Program-made: the position numbers and the translations under genes
Assembly (NCBI GenBank): GCA_016932995.1
Contig: JAFGBU010000022.1
Location: forward strand, 1 to 64,000
DNA: 64,000 nucleotides
Reading direction: 5' to 3'
Source of the DNA: Desulfovibrionaceae bacterium
Lineage (GTDB): Bacteria > Desulfobacterota > Desulfovibrionia > Desulfovibrionales > Desulfovibrionaceae
Notes under the pieces: model-generated
What the model was told of the DNA's origin: nothing
The model's database searches: none
The model's input: only the letters and a program-made list of their open reading frames with translations
In this document: positions 54,408-62,929 of the stretch, piece by piece
Numbering within the stretch: position 1 is the first letter of the stretch
Layout of the letters: the number at the start of each line of letters is the position of its first letter

Positions 54408-55933
54408 ACCCGGCCGGCCGGGGGCTGTTGCCCGGGCCTGGGCCGCAGAAAGGCCGAACGCCCCAAGATCAACGCGGCCAGGGCCGCAAGGCCCAGGAGA
54501 GCGGCCAGGCCCAGGTGGAGCCAGTCCACGACCAGGGCGGCCAGGGGGCTCAGGGACGCGCCGGGCAGGTTCTTGTAGACCCTGAAGGCCCCGCTGACCA
54601 CGACGCCGGCCAAGATCAGGCAGCGCGCAAGGCCCCAGGCGCTCAGCGCGTAGTCCCTGCGCCAGTCCCTGAGCCAGCGCACAGCGAGATACGCGGCCAG
54701 GCCCAGCAAAACGGCCGCGGCCGCGTAATGCAATTTGTGGGTGAGATAGAAGTCCGCGAGCCAGGAGAGCCCGGGCAGGTCGGCCAGGTAGTAGCGCTTG
54801 AATATGGGCATCTGGGCCAGTCCGGTCACGGCCAGGACCAGGACCAGGGCCTTGTAGAGCGCCGGCGCGAACCCGGCCGGCCGAGGATCAGTCATCCCGC
54901 GCCCCTCCCCGGCCGCTGCGTCCACGACCCGGCCGCTGCGCCTGCGGGCCGGGCCGGACCCGGCCTTGAGCAGCCCGGCCGCGAACCCGGCCAGCGGGGC
55001 TATGACCACGGCCAGGGCCAGGTTGGTTTCGTCGGCCATCATGTCCGGGACCGCGGCCAGGTGCGGCCTGCCCGGGCCGGATTCAACGGCCCGATCCAGG
55101 AGCTCGAAGGGCGCGGGCGAGACGTATAGGGTGTTGGTCCCCCCGTTCTCGGTCTGGCCGTAGATGAAGCCGTCCATGCCCCGGGCCAGGTCCTGGGCCA
55201 GGGCGAGCATCTCCGGCCGGGGCCCGATGGTCTGGACCCCGAAGGGGCAGGCCTCGATGCAGGCCGGGTCGCGGCCCTGGGCCAGGAGCTGATAGCAGCG
55301 GTCGCACTTGAACATGACCCCGTTGCCCGCGAACTTGGGCAGGATGTCCAGATATATCCCGACCCCGGTCTGGCGCTGGGGTATGAGCCAGGGGCAGACC
55401 ATTTTGCACTTGGCCCCGCCCAGGCAGATGTCCGGATTGATGCGCACCACGCCGTTCCCCTCCCGGCCGGCCGCGCCCCAGGGGCAGAGGTTGGCGCAGG
55501 GCGGGTTTTGGCAGTGCATGCAGCGCCTGGGGATGTTGATCTCCATGCTCCGGCCCCGGTGCTCGACCGTTGCGGTCTGGATGTACAGCCAGTTGTAGGG
55601 GGTCAGGCGGTCGTCCACGTCCCGGCGGCCGGAGAAGTCCTCGACCTTGACCCGCGAGGGATACATTTCGGGAAAGGGCCTCTTGGGCTCCGGGAACTTG
55701 AAGGCGTTGGACTCCCGGCAGGCCTCGACGCAGGCCCCGCAGCCCACGCACTTGGACAGGTCCAGGACCGTGGCCAACTCCGGGCCAAACTGCCCGGCCC
55801 GGGCCTCGGCCCGGCCGGGCAGGGCGAGCCCGGCCCAGCCGAGGCCCAGGGCCTTCAGGAAATCGCGCCTGGCCATGCCGGGCCTTTGAGGCCCGGCGGA
55901 GAAATTCTCGGGAACCCCGGTCTCAACAGTCAT
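54380..55933 (-). CDS. Tat-exported Fe-S protein fused to a cytochrome-b-like membrane domain
   Basis: The 517-residue protein has a twin-arginine signal (MARRDFLKALGLGWAGLALP, residues 20-39), then a HybA-like polyferredoxin with four cysteine groups (CVGCGACVEAC, CMHCQNPPCANLCPW, CLGGAKCKMVC, CDRCYQ...CIEACPFG), then a membrane anchor near residue 325. After a linker come four more membrane helices with His residues (FYLTHKLHYAA, DWLHLGLAALLG) that could bind haem b. It looks like the electron-transfer subunits of a molybdopterin or hydrogenase complex joined in one chain, but no catalytic subunit is nearby. Confidence 0.82.
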   Translation of the reverse strand: MTVETGVPENFSAGPQRPGMARRDFLKALGLGWAGLALPGRAEARAGQFGPELATVLDLSKCVGCGACVEACRESNAFKFPEPKRPFPEMYPSRVKVEDFSGRRDVDDRLTPYNWLYIQTATVEHRGRSMEINIPRRCMHCQNPPCANLCPWGAAGREGNGVVRINPDICLGGAKCKMVCPWLIPQRQTGVGIYLDILPKFAGNGVMFKCDRCYQLLAQGRDPACIEACPFGVQTIGPRPEMLALAQDLARGMDGFIYGQTENGGTNTLYVSPAPFELLDRAVESGPGRPHLAAVPDMMADETNLALAVVIAPLAGFAAGLLKAGSGPARRRSGRVVDAAAGEGRGMTDPRPAGFAPALYKALVLVLAVTGLAQMPIFKRYYLADLPGLSWLADFYLTHKLHYAAAAVLLGLAAYLAVRWLRDWRRDYALSAWGLARCLILAGVVVSGAFRVYKNLPGASLSPLAALVVDWLHLGLAALLGLAALAALILGRSAFLRPRPGQQPPAGRVQCWNSPSL

Positions 55934-56299
55934 GCCCGGCCCTCCCTTTGGACAATAATAACCGATGCACGGTAATAGCGATCCAGAGCATAGCACACCT
56001 TCCGCCCTTTTCAAGCCCGGGCCGGACCCGAGGCCGGAGCCCATGGCCGGACCATGCCCTGCGGCCGCGGCCTTGGCCGTTTTTTTAGCATTGAAATATT
56101 TGGTATTTTACCCCCGGCATGGTCTATTTTCTGGACAAAGGTCTGGTTTTGAATTAAACGGGTTCGTGCGTAAGAGCCGCCGTCCGCCGCCGCACCCGCA
56201 ACCACGCTCGCCCAGCGGCCCATGCCGCACAGCCCGAGATCGAACCCGGTCCCGGCGCAGGCGATTTTTTAAGGCCGGCTAAAAGCAAAGGACCGCGAG
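55934..56299. other. Intergenic region between divergent Fe-S and gltA genes
   Basis: The 366-base gap between divergent genes has an A/T-rich patch at 56080-56160. A weak rightward promoter candidate is TGGACA (56132-56137), 17 bases, then TAAACG (56155-56160). No gene or clear operator is visible, and no ribosome site other than AAAGGA before gltA. Confidence 0.35.
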
Positions 56300-57580
56300 A
56301 TGACCAAGACAGCCTATCTGACCATAGACGGCACGACCTACGAGCTGCCCCTGATCCACGGCGTGGAGAACGACGCGGCCGTGGACATCAGCGGGCTGAG
56401 GGAGGTCTCCGGGCACATCACCTATGACCCGGGGTTCGGCAACACCGGCTCCTGCGAGAGCGCGATCACCTTTGTCAGCGGCGAGAAGGGCCAACTGCGC
56501 TACCGGGGCTACCCCATCGAGCAGCTGGCCGAGAAGAGCACGTTCATCGAGACGGCCATGCTGCTCATCTTCGGCGAGCTGCCCACCCGCGAGGAGCGCA
56601 ACAAGTTCCGGGACATGCTCTCGGAGCAGGAGCTCTTGCACGAGGGCCTCAAGCACCACTTCGACGGCTTCCCGTCCAAGGGCCACCCCATGGCCATACT
56701 CTCGGCGGTGATCAACTCCCTGGGCTGCTACCACCCGGACCTGCTGGAGATCGAGAACGACGAGGAGTTCGTAAAGGCCGCCTCCAAGATCATCAGCAAG
56801 GTGCGGACCATCGCCGCGTTCAGCTACCGCAAGTCCCTGGGCATGCCGTTCATGTACCCGGACCCCAAGCTCAGCTACTGCCGCAACTTCCTGCACATGA
56901 TGTTCTCCATCCCCTACAAGGCCTTCGAGCCCACGGACGAGGCGGTCAAGGCCCTGAGCCAGTTCCTGATCCTGCACGCGGACCACGAGCAGAACTGCTC
57001 CTGCTCCACGGTGCGCATGGTCGGCTCGTCCCAGGCCAACCTGTTCGCCTCGGTCTCGGCCGGGATCTGCGCCCTGTGGGGCAGGCTCCACGGCGGGGCC
57101 AACGCCGCGGTCATCGAGATGCTGCGGGGCATCCGCGACGGCGAGTACTCGGTCAAGGACGTGGTCGAGAAGGTCAAGCGCAAGGAGATGCTGCTCATGG
57201 GCTTCGGCCACCGCATCTACAAGGGCTTCGACCCCAGGGCCAAGATACTCAAGGAGTCGGCCCACAAGCTCCTGGTCAACACCGGGCACGACGACGAGCT
57301 CCTGGACATCGCCCTGGAGCTGTCAGAGACGGCCCTGGCCGACGAGTACTTCATCGAGCGCAGGCTTTACCCCAACGTGGACTTCTACTCCGGCCTGATC
57401 CTGCGCGCCCTGGGCATACCCCTGAACATGTTCCCGGTCATGTTCGCCATCGGACGCATGCCCGGCTGGATCGCCCACTGGTGGGAGGACCGCCAGAACC
57501 CGGAGCTGCGGCTGCACAGGCCGCGCCAGGTCTACGTGGGCCCGACCGAACGCGACTATGTGCCCCTGGACGAGCGCTAG
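56300..57580 (+). CDS. gltA: Citrate synthase (si type)
   Basis: The 426-residue enzyme joins acetyl-CoA and oxaloacetate to citrate. Catalytic residues are visible in LHADHEQNCSCSTVRM (His), GFGHRIYKGFDPRAKI (His) and YPNVDFYSGLILRALG (Asp); the N-terminal small beta domain ITYDPGFGNTGSCESAITFV indicates the larger hexameric type, often inhibited by NADH. Length is standard. In a sulfate reducer it would feed glutamate synthesis or an incomplete TCA cycle. It is monocistronic, with tRNA-Leu 73 bases downstream. Confidence 0.97.
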   Translation: MTKTAYLTIDGTTYELPLIHGVENDAAVDISGLREVSGHITYDPGFGNTGSCESAITFVSGEKGQLRYRGYPIEQLAEKSTFIETAMLLIFGELPTREERNKFRDMLSEQELLHEGLKHHFDGFPSKGHPMAILSAVINSLGCYHPDLLEIENDEEFVKAASKIISKVRTIAAFSYRKSLGMPFMYPDPKLSYCRNFLHMMFSIPYKAFEPTDEAVKALSQFLILHADHEQNCSCSTVRMVGSSQANLFASVSAGICALWGRLHGGANAAVIEMLRGIRDGEYSVKDVVEKVKRKEMLLMGFGHRIYKGFDPRAKILKESAHKLLVNTGHDDELLDIALELSETALADEYFIERRLYPNVDFYSGLILRALGIPLNMFPVMFAIGRMPGWIAHWWEDRQNPELRLHRPRQVYVGPTERDYVPLDER

Positions 57581-57610
57581 CCGGGTGTCCGGACCAAGGC
57601 CAGATTGGGC

Positions 57611-57639
57611 TTGCCAAAGGTTTGGTTTGCGGCTATAGA
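57611..57639 (+). promoter_or_regulatory. Promoter of tRNA-Leu
   Basis: TTGCCA (57611-57616) and TATAGA (57634-57639) are separated by exactly 17 bases. The predicted start is a few bases before the mature tRNA 5' end at 57654. Confidence 0.7.
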
Positions 57640-57653
57640 GCGTTTTCTCTCGC

Positions 57654-57740
57654 GCCGAAGTGGTGGAATTGGTAGACACGCTAGGTTCAGGGTCTAGTGG
57701 GGGTTCCCCCGTGGGAGTTCGAGTCTCCCCTTCGGCACCA
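57654..57740 (+). tRNA. tRNA-Leu (anticodon CAG)
   Basis: The 87-base tRNA has acceptor GCCGAAG with 3' strand CTTCGGC, discriminator A and encoded CCA. The anticodon arm CTAGG-TTCAGGG-TCTAG gives anticodon CAG. The long variable arm (TGGGGGTTCCCCCG) is typical of leucine tRNAs. Confidence 0.97.
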
Positions 57741-57748
57741 CGAGAATC

Positions 57749-57787
57749 AAGGGGCTCCGCTTGTCAAGCGGGGCCCCTTTGCGTTTC
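57749..57787 (+). terminator. Terminator of tRNA-Leu
   Basis: A long inverted repeat (57751-57763 with 57765-57777, one mismatch) is followed by TTTGCGTTT, ten bases after the tRNA end. Confidence 0.8.
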
Positions 57788-57892
57788 CCGGCCCGGGGCG
57801 CTCCCAACGCCCGGCCAAGGCCGTTGCCCCATGTGTTTTGATCGTGTTAGTTTTTAAATGTAGCTTCAGACCCGCAAACCCCCGGGGGCCCG

Positions 57893-59050
57893 ATGCCGAA
57901 CCTGGACAAGGCCGTATTCAGATACCTGGTCGAGAGCCTGCCCGTAGGCCTGTTGTTCATCAGCCCCAAGGGCGGCGTGGAGCTGGTCAACGCGGCCATG
58001 GCCCGGATACTCGGGCTCGCCGAGGAGCGGATCGCCTCGGCCAGATGGGCCGACCTGTTCCTTGAATCCGAGGCCAACGAGGCCTTCAACGACATCCTGA
58101 CCGAGACCGTGCAGCGGCCGGCCGAGAGGCTGGAGCACAGGGTCCCCTACCTGACCCCGGCCGGGGAGCGGAAGCTGCTGAGCGTCATCACCGCGTTCCT
58201 CCACGACCACAACCGCTCCCAGGGCCTGATGTTCATAGTCCAGGACATGACCGAGCTGAACGCCGTGTACGAGCGCGAAAGGGCCGCGCAGCGGGAAATG
58301 GCCAGGCTCCACGCCGAACGCCTCGAGGGCCTGAACCGGCTGTCCATGTCCGTGTCGCACCAGATACGCAACCCGCTCACGGCCATCGGCGGAAACGCGA
58401 GCAGCCTGCTCAGGCGCGTGGGCCACGACCCCGAGGCCCGTCAACGCATCGAGACCGTGCTCTTCGAGGCCAGACGCCTGGAGGCCATGACCAAGGCCAT
58501 CTCGGCCTTCGCCTCCCTGGGCCCGGCCAAGATCAGGACCGTTTCCGCGGCCGGGCTTCTCCAGGAGGCCAGGCAGCGGGTCGAGGCCTCGGCCGCGGGC
58601 CGCGGCAAGACCGTGTCCTGGCAACAGAGCTGCCTCAAGCCCGAGATGCGCGTGGACCCGGTCCTGTTCGCCCAGGCCCTGGACGCCGTGCTCCAGAACG
58701 CCCTGGACTTCTGCCGGGAGGCCGAGCTGCGGGTGGAGGTCGAGGTCCGGCCCCATGAGGCCGGGACCGAGGTCCGCATCCGGGACCAGGGCCCGGGCAT
58801 AGCCGAGGCCGACCTGCCCTTTGTCTTCGACCCCTTCTTCACCACCAGGCCGGACGCGGTGGGCATGGGCCTGACCTCGGCCAAGAGGATCATGGTCGAG
58901 CACCGGGGCCTGATCGAGGTCGCGTCCGGACCGGGCCGGGGCGTGGAGGTGACCATGCGGGTCAATGCCGGGCCCCCGGACCAGGGCCCGGACCTCGGCC
59001 CGGACGAGCAGGCGGATGCGATGTCGATCCGCGGGCCCGGGGAGGCCTAG
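57893..59050 (+). CDS. PAS-domain sensor histidine kinase
   Basis: The 385-residue soluble kinase has a PAS-type N-terminal sensor (LPVGLLFISPKGGVELVNAA and ARILGLAEERI, then LMFIVQDMTEL), the phospho-acceptor His in SVSHQIRNPLTAIGGNASSL, and an ATPase domain with LDAVLQNALDFC, RDQGPGIAEADL, FDPFFTTR and GMGLTSAKRI. No membrane segment is present, so the signal is cytoplasmic. No response regulator is adjacent, so it is an orphan kinase. It follows tRNA-Leu and its terminator. Confidence 0.93.
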   Translation: MPNLDKAVFRYLVESLPVGLLFISPKGGVELVNAAMARILGLAEERIASARWADLFLESEANEAFNDILTETVQRPAERLEHRVPYLTPAGERKLLSVITAFLHDHNRSQGLMFIVQDMTELNAVYERERAAQREMARLHAERLEGLNRLSMSVSHQIRNPLTAIGGNASSLLRRVGHDPEARQRIETVLFEARRLEAMTKAISAFASLGPAKIRTVSAAGLLQEARQRVEASAAGRGKTVSWQQSCLKPEMRVDPVLFAQALDAVLQNALDFCREAELRVEVEVRPHEAGTEVRIRDQGPGIAEADLPFVFDPFFTTRPDAVGMGLTSAKRIMVEHRGLIEVASGPGRGVEVTMRVNAGPPDQGPDLGPDEQADAMSIRGPGEA

Positions 59051-59068
59051 GCCGCGGCCGGACGAACA

Positions 59069-59097
59069 AGGCGGGCCGGGGATATCCCGGCCCGCCT
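59069..59097. terminator. Bidirectional terminator
   Basis: A perfect 12-base stem (59069-59080 with 59086-59097, loop GATAT) lies between convergent genes. Downstream sequence is ATTGTTTG on the plus strand and TGTTCG on the minus strand, so it probably serves mainly the kinase gene and partly the porin gene. Confidence 0.7.
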
Positions 59098-59125
59098 ATT
59101 GTTTGAGCCCTCAACCAGGGCCCGG

Positions 59126-60511
59126 CTAGAAGTCGTAGCCCAGGCCCAGGCTGCACTTCCAGGCGCTGCCCCCGGTCCGGCCGCTGCCCCAGACCTCCTC
59201 GTCCAGGTCCGCGTTCAGGTAGCCGAGCTCCAGGTAGCCGGTCAGCTCGTCATAGATGGAGTAGCTGGTGTTCAGATCGACCTCCCAGAGGTCGTCCTTC
59301 TCGGTCAGGGTCCGGCCGTAGGTCACGTTGTTGTTGGTGTCCGTGGACAGGTTGGAGCCGATGCCCTTGTCGTTCACGCCGTGCACGTACATCAGGTTCA
59401 CGGTGTGCGAGAGCTTGTCGATGAAGCTCATGTCCTTTAAGGACAGGGCGACAAGCCAGAACCCGAGCTGCTGGCCCTTGTCCAGGGAGGACGGGAAGCT
59501 GCCCGAGAGCAGGGCGTCGCCGCCGAAGTAGAAGGAGCCGATGGCCCAGGTGTCCGCGGCCAGGATGGGCATGCGGCCCGAGGAGCCGTCGCCCTTGGTC
59601 GAGTTGTCCTCCCCGCTGGAGTAGGCGAAGAACAGCTCCGGGGTGACGAAGTCCCAGCCGGTGTACTCAAGGGAGAGGTCAAAGAGCCAGCCGGACATCT
59701 CGTCCTGGGTCCTCTGGGCGTCCGTGGCCCCGTAGTTGAAGTCGGCCCTGAGCACAAAGGGGTCGAACATGGTCATCTCCAGGGCCAGGCCCGCCCACCA
59801 GGCGCTCCTGGAGCCCGCGGCCGTGGCGTTGGGGGCCAGCAGGCCCTGGACCAGGCCGCCGGACTCGGCCATGGCGTCGGCCTCGGCAAAGCCGTAGACA
59901 AAGAAGGGCTTGAGGCTCAGGCCGTCGAAGTCCAGGGGCAGGACCAGGAAGCCGAGGTCAAAGGCGTCGTGGTTGCTCCTGTGGTTGGCGTCGCCGGACA
60001 GGGCCCGGACATAGCCGGCCAGAAAGCCGACGTTGTCGGTCAGGGGCGCGCCGACCGAAAATCCAGAGGCCTCCTCGTCCAGGATGAAGCTGCCCCCGCC
60101 GATCGCCGCGGGCAGGGCAAAGGGCATGAACCCGGCCTGGACATTGACCTTGGAGTCTGGCCAGTTGAAGTCCACATAGGCCCTGCGGACATTGATGATC
60201 GCGGCCGAGGCGCCGAGGTCGAAGACCCCGCTCTCGCCCCAGGCGTTGGTGCCTATCTCCGTGGCCAGATAGGCCTTGAGATTTTCGTTGGCCAGAAACT
60301 CGAACTGGGTGCGGGCGCGCTGCCAGATGTTGAAGTCCTCCTCCCCGTCGGTGCCGCCGGCGGTCTCCTTGCTCTGGACGAAGTCCCAGTTGTCGGTCCA
60401 GATGGCCTCCACGGCCCACTCGCCCGTGGCCTTGACCTCCGCGGCCAGGCCCTGCCCGGCCAGGGAAACAAGCAACAACGCAGCAGCGGCGGCGGCCTTA
60501 AAAAATTTTAT
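59126..60511 (-). CDS. Outer-membrane porin, probable AUA start
   Basis: The 461-residue outer-membrane beta-barrel has a signal peptide (KFFKAAAAAALLLVSLAGQG, cleavage near LAA-E), alternating beta strands (AWWAGLALEMTMFDPFVLRA, LTGYLELGYLNADL) and a C-terminal aromatic end GLGYDF. It looks like the homotrimeric porins of Desulfovibrio. The signal peptide starts at an ATA codon (60511) six bases after AAGGAAGG; the only normal in-frame start, TTG at 60556, adds 15 unconserved residues. A 457-base A/T-rich leader region lies upstream. Confidence 0.85.
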   Translation of the reverse strand: MKFFKAAAAAALLLVSLAGQGLAAEVKATGEWAVEAIWTDNWDFVQSKETAGGTDGEEDFNIWQRARTQFEFLANENLKAYLATEIGTNAWGESGVFDLGASAAIINVRRAYVDFNWPDSKVNVQAGFMPFALPAAIGGGSFILDEEASGFSVGAPLTDNVGFLAGYVRALSGDANHRSNHDAFDLGFLVLPLDFDGLSLKPFFVYGFAEADAMAESGGLVQGLLAPNATAAGSRSAWWAGLALEMTMFDPFVLRADFNYGATDAQRTQDEMSGWLFDLSLEYTGWDFVTPELFFAYSSGEDNSTKGDGSSGRMPILAADTWAIGSFYFGGDALLSGSFPSSLDKGQQLGFWLVALSLKDMSFIDKLSHTVNLMYVHGVNDKGIGSNLSTDTNNNVTYGRTLTEKDDLWEVDLNTSYSIYDELTGYLELGYLNADLDEEVWGSGRTGGSAWKCSLGLGYDF

Positions 60512-60968
60512 GGCGAACCTTCCTTCCGTTACAGATTCATCGCAGCGGGGCCGCAACAGACCCCCGTGGCATATAAAAACAATTACAATTAGACAACCAC
60601 CCTATGGCTGTGCCCTGGGGCGGCCCCCGGACCTGAGGCCGGCACAGCCAAGACACAGGCCGCCCGGGCCCGACGGCCCGTTGTTCGGGCCCTTATATTG
60701 AAATTGAAATTCAAAATCAAGAAAAAAAGGGGGGAGTTCAAAAAAAATTACTCACCCGGCTCCTCAATAGATCATTTTTACATTTGAGTCAGCAAAAATT
60801 TTAAAAGAATTTTTTTAAAGCTTAAATTTTACGTTTCTGTACAATAAGATTTATTGCGCCCTAATTTTTTGTCTCCATTTGACATAATGTTTGGAGCGGG
60901 TCGGCGGGGAATTGCCCCTGGACCCGGGTCGCGGGCCTCAAACGGCCCGGCCTTGTCCAGGAAGAGGC
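60512..60968. other. A/T-rich region upstream of the porin
   Basis: Bases 60700-60890 are extremely A/T-rich for this genome (AAAATTTTAAAAGAATTTTT and similar runs), and a GC hairpin lies at about 60667-60693 (GGGCCCGA with TCGGGCCC). No gene is supported. This is a likely regulatory region for the leftward porin, possibly bent DNA or a site for silencing proteins. Confidence 0.4.
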
Positions 60969-61952
60969 TCAGCCCGCGAAGCTGGCCACGGTGAAGCGGT
61001 CGATGCCCATGAAGGCCAGCAGGTCGAAGGCCGCGGCGCACGCGGCCAGGCAGGTCCAAACCAGGGCCCGGCTTCGGCCGGGCAGGCCGTTGACGCGCTC
61101 GGCCAAGGCCAGGAAGGCGCAGGTCATGGCGTGGCACTGGACCGCAAAGGGCGGAAAGCCCAGGTACCCGAGCACGGGCATCTCAAAGACCTTGAGTTCA
61201 CCCACAAAGGGCACGGTGTAGAACCACTTGGACCCGGCCCAGTAGTTCCAGGTCTCCCACAGCCCGCCGCAGACCAGCCCGGCCGAGAGCAGAAGCGCCA
61301 GGCGCCTGGGCCTGCCCTGCTCCAGGTCCGCGAGGATGGACCCGGCCCCGGTCTTGTGCAGCCAGGGTTCGAGCAGGAACAGGAACCCGCCCCAGATGAG
61401 CGGGAAGAAGTACTCGGGCCAGGCCAGGGGCAGGATCAGGCAGGCCAGGCCCAGGGAGGTGAGCAGGGGATAGAGCCTCGCGGCCCGGGCCAGGGGCCGC
61501 GAGACCGCCCTGCTGCCGAGCCCGCCGTGCTCGAGCAGCCTGGCGGTGACCAGAAGGCCCGGGAGCACGGTGGAGAACGAGACGGCGTATCCCAGCCAGC
61601 GCAGCGGGGTCTGGGCGGGCACGTTCAGGTAGTGCCAGTTGGAGAGCCTGAAGTTGAAGACCTCGAAGATCAGCCAGACGCTCACCGAGAGCGGCAGAAG
61701 CCCCAGGAAGCGCAGGGGCCGCCTGAAGAGCTCGGAATCCCCGCCCTGCAGGTGGAGCACGGACTCCGCGGCCAGGATGTAGGGCCACCAGGCAAAGCAG
61801 AAGTACGAGGAGAAGAACGGCTCGATCCTAAGGGCCATGCAGGCCGTGGCGACCGTGAACACCAGCCCGGACAGGGCCAGGAGCGTCCGGGCCAGGCCCT
61901 TGTTCGCAATCCCGGCCGGGCCCGGGTTCGGGATTCGAAGGCGCTTGCCCAT
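60969..61952 (-). CDS. Multi-pass membrane protein of unknown function
   Basis: The 327-residue protein has about eight or nine membrane segments and few charged residues. A strongly aromatic conserved-looking stretch, GGLWETWNYWAGSKWFYTVP, is followed by VFEMPVLGYLGFPPFAVQCH, which suggests a specific but unnamed family. There are several His and Cys residues in membrane context. The nearest genes are the porin downstream and rlpA upstream on the same strand, with gaps too large to prove cotranscription. I cannot assign a function. Confidence 0.8.
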   Translation of the reverse strand: MGKRLRIPNPGPAGIANKGLARTLLALSGLVFTVATACMALRIEPFFSSYFCFAWWPYILAAESVLHLQGGDSELFRRPLRFLGLLPLSVSVWLIFEVFNFRLSNWHYLNVPAQTPLRWLGYAVSFSTVLPGLLVTARLLEHGGLGSRAVSRPLARAARLYPLLTSLGLACLILPLAWPEYFFPLIWGGFLFLLEPWLHKTGAGSILADLEQGRPRRLALLLSAGLVCGGLWETWNYWAGSKWFYTVPFVGELKVFEMPVLGYLGFPPFAVQCHAMTCAFLALAERVNGLPGRSRALVWTCLAACAAAFDLLAFMGIDRFTVASFAG

Positions 61953-62037
61953 GGACCCGGAGACTAGCCCAGGCCGGGTTTCATGTCCATGTCCGCGGCT
62001 TCCGGACCGCCTAGCCCTGCGGCCCGCAGCCCGAGTC

Positions 62038-62823
62038 TCAGGAGCCGATGAAGCTCGTCGGGTACTCGGCCCTCAGGTTGTCAAGGACCCGGCGCGCATA
62101 GCCCAGGTCCCTGAACACGCCGGCCTGGACCAGGTGATAGGCCTGGCCGCCCCTGACCACCTTGCGGATGCGGGTGTTGTCGAACCCGGCCCTGAGCAGG
62201 CGTTCGCGGGCCTGTATGGCGTTGTCGAGGTCCGCGTAGGCGCCCACCTGGACGTAGTAGAGCCTGCCGGAGCCCGCGGACGAGGCATAGACCGGGCCGG
62301 GCGCGTCCCCGGAGCCCAGGGCCTCGACCCTGACCCGGGCCAGCCCGCTCGCGGCCGAGTCGATCCGCCTGGCAGCGGCGTAGGACAGGTCGATGAGCCT
62401 GTCGCCCACGAACGGGCCGCGGTCGTTGACCGTCAGATCGACCCACCGGCCGTTGGACAGGTTGGTGACCCTGACCCTGGTGCCCAGAGGCAGGGTCTTG
62501 TGGGCCGCGGTCAGGGCGTGCATGTCATAGGTCTCGCCGCTGGCCGTGGGCTTGCCGTGGAAGTCCTCCCCGTACCACGAGGCTATGCCGGTCCGGCTGT
62601 AGCCCGCGGCCGAGGGCAGGGGGTAGTACGTCCGGCCCAGGACCGTGTACGGCTCGGTCTTGGGGTCGTAGCGCGGGGTTGAATCGGTCCGCACGCTGTC
62701 CTGCTGCTTGGGAAAGTAGCTGGAGACCCTCTGGGGGAACGGGGAGTACGAGGTCAGGGCGCAGCCGGACGCGGAAAGCGTCAAAAAACAGACTGCGCAG
62801 ACAACCAGCATTGACCGAGACAT
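62038..62823 (-). CDS. rlpA: RlpA-family septal lipoprotein with SPOR domain
   Basis: The 261-residue lipoprotein has a lipobox LSASGC, the double-psi beta-barrel of RlpA (GIASWYGEDFHGKPTASGET, with the WYG and HK..TASGE residues, and TVNDRGPFVGDRLIDLSYAA), and a C-terminal SPOR domain (LYYVQVGAYADLDNAIQARE). RlpA acts on septal peptidoglycan stripped of stem peptides. GGAGGAAA precedes the ATG at 62823. It is transcribed from the same strand as the DUF401 gene, 106 bases downstream of it. Confidence 0.94.
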   Translation of the reverse strand: MSRSMLVVCAVCFLTLSASGCALTSYSPFPQRVSSYFPKQQDSVRTDSTPRYDPKTEPYTVLGRTYYPLPSAAGYSRTGIASWYGEDFHGKPTASGETYDMHALTAAHKTLPLGTRVRVTNLSNGRWVDLTVNDRGPFVGDRLIDLSYAAARRIDSAASGLARVRVEALGSGDAPGPVYASSAGSGRLYYVQVGAYADLDNAIQARERLLRAGFDNTRIRKVVRGGQAYHLVQAGVFRDLGYARRVLDNLRAEYPTSFIGS

Positions 62824-62929
62824 CTTGTTTCCTCCTTGAAACTCGGGGCGTTGAATCCTTTCTCGCCACTCGGCTTTCCGAGGAAAATGCAATATGCGGG
62901 CCACTTGCCGCGAAATGAAAACGCGCGGC

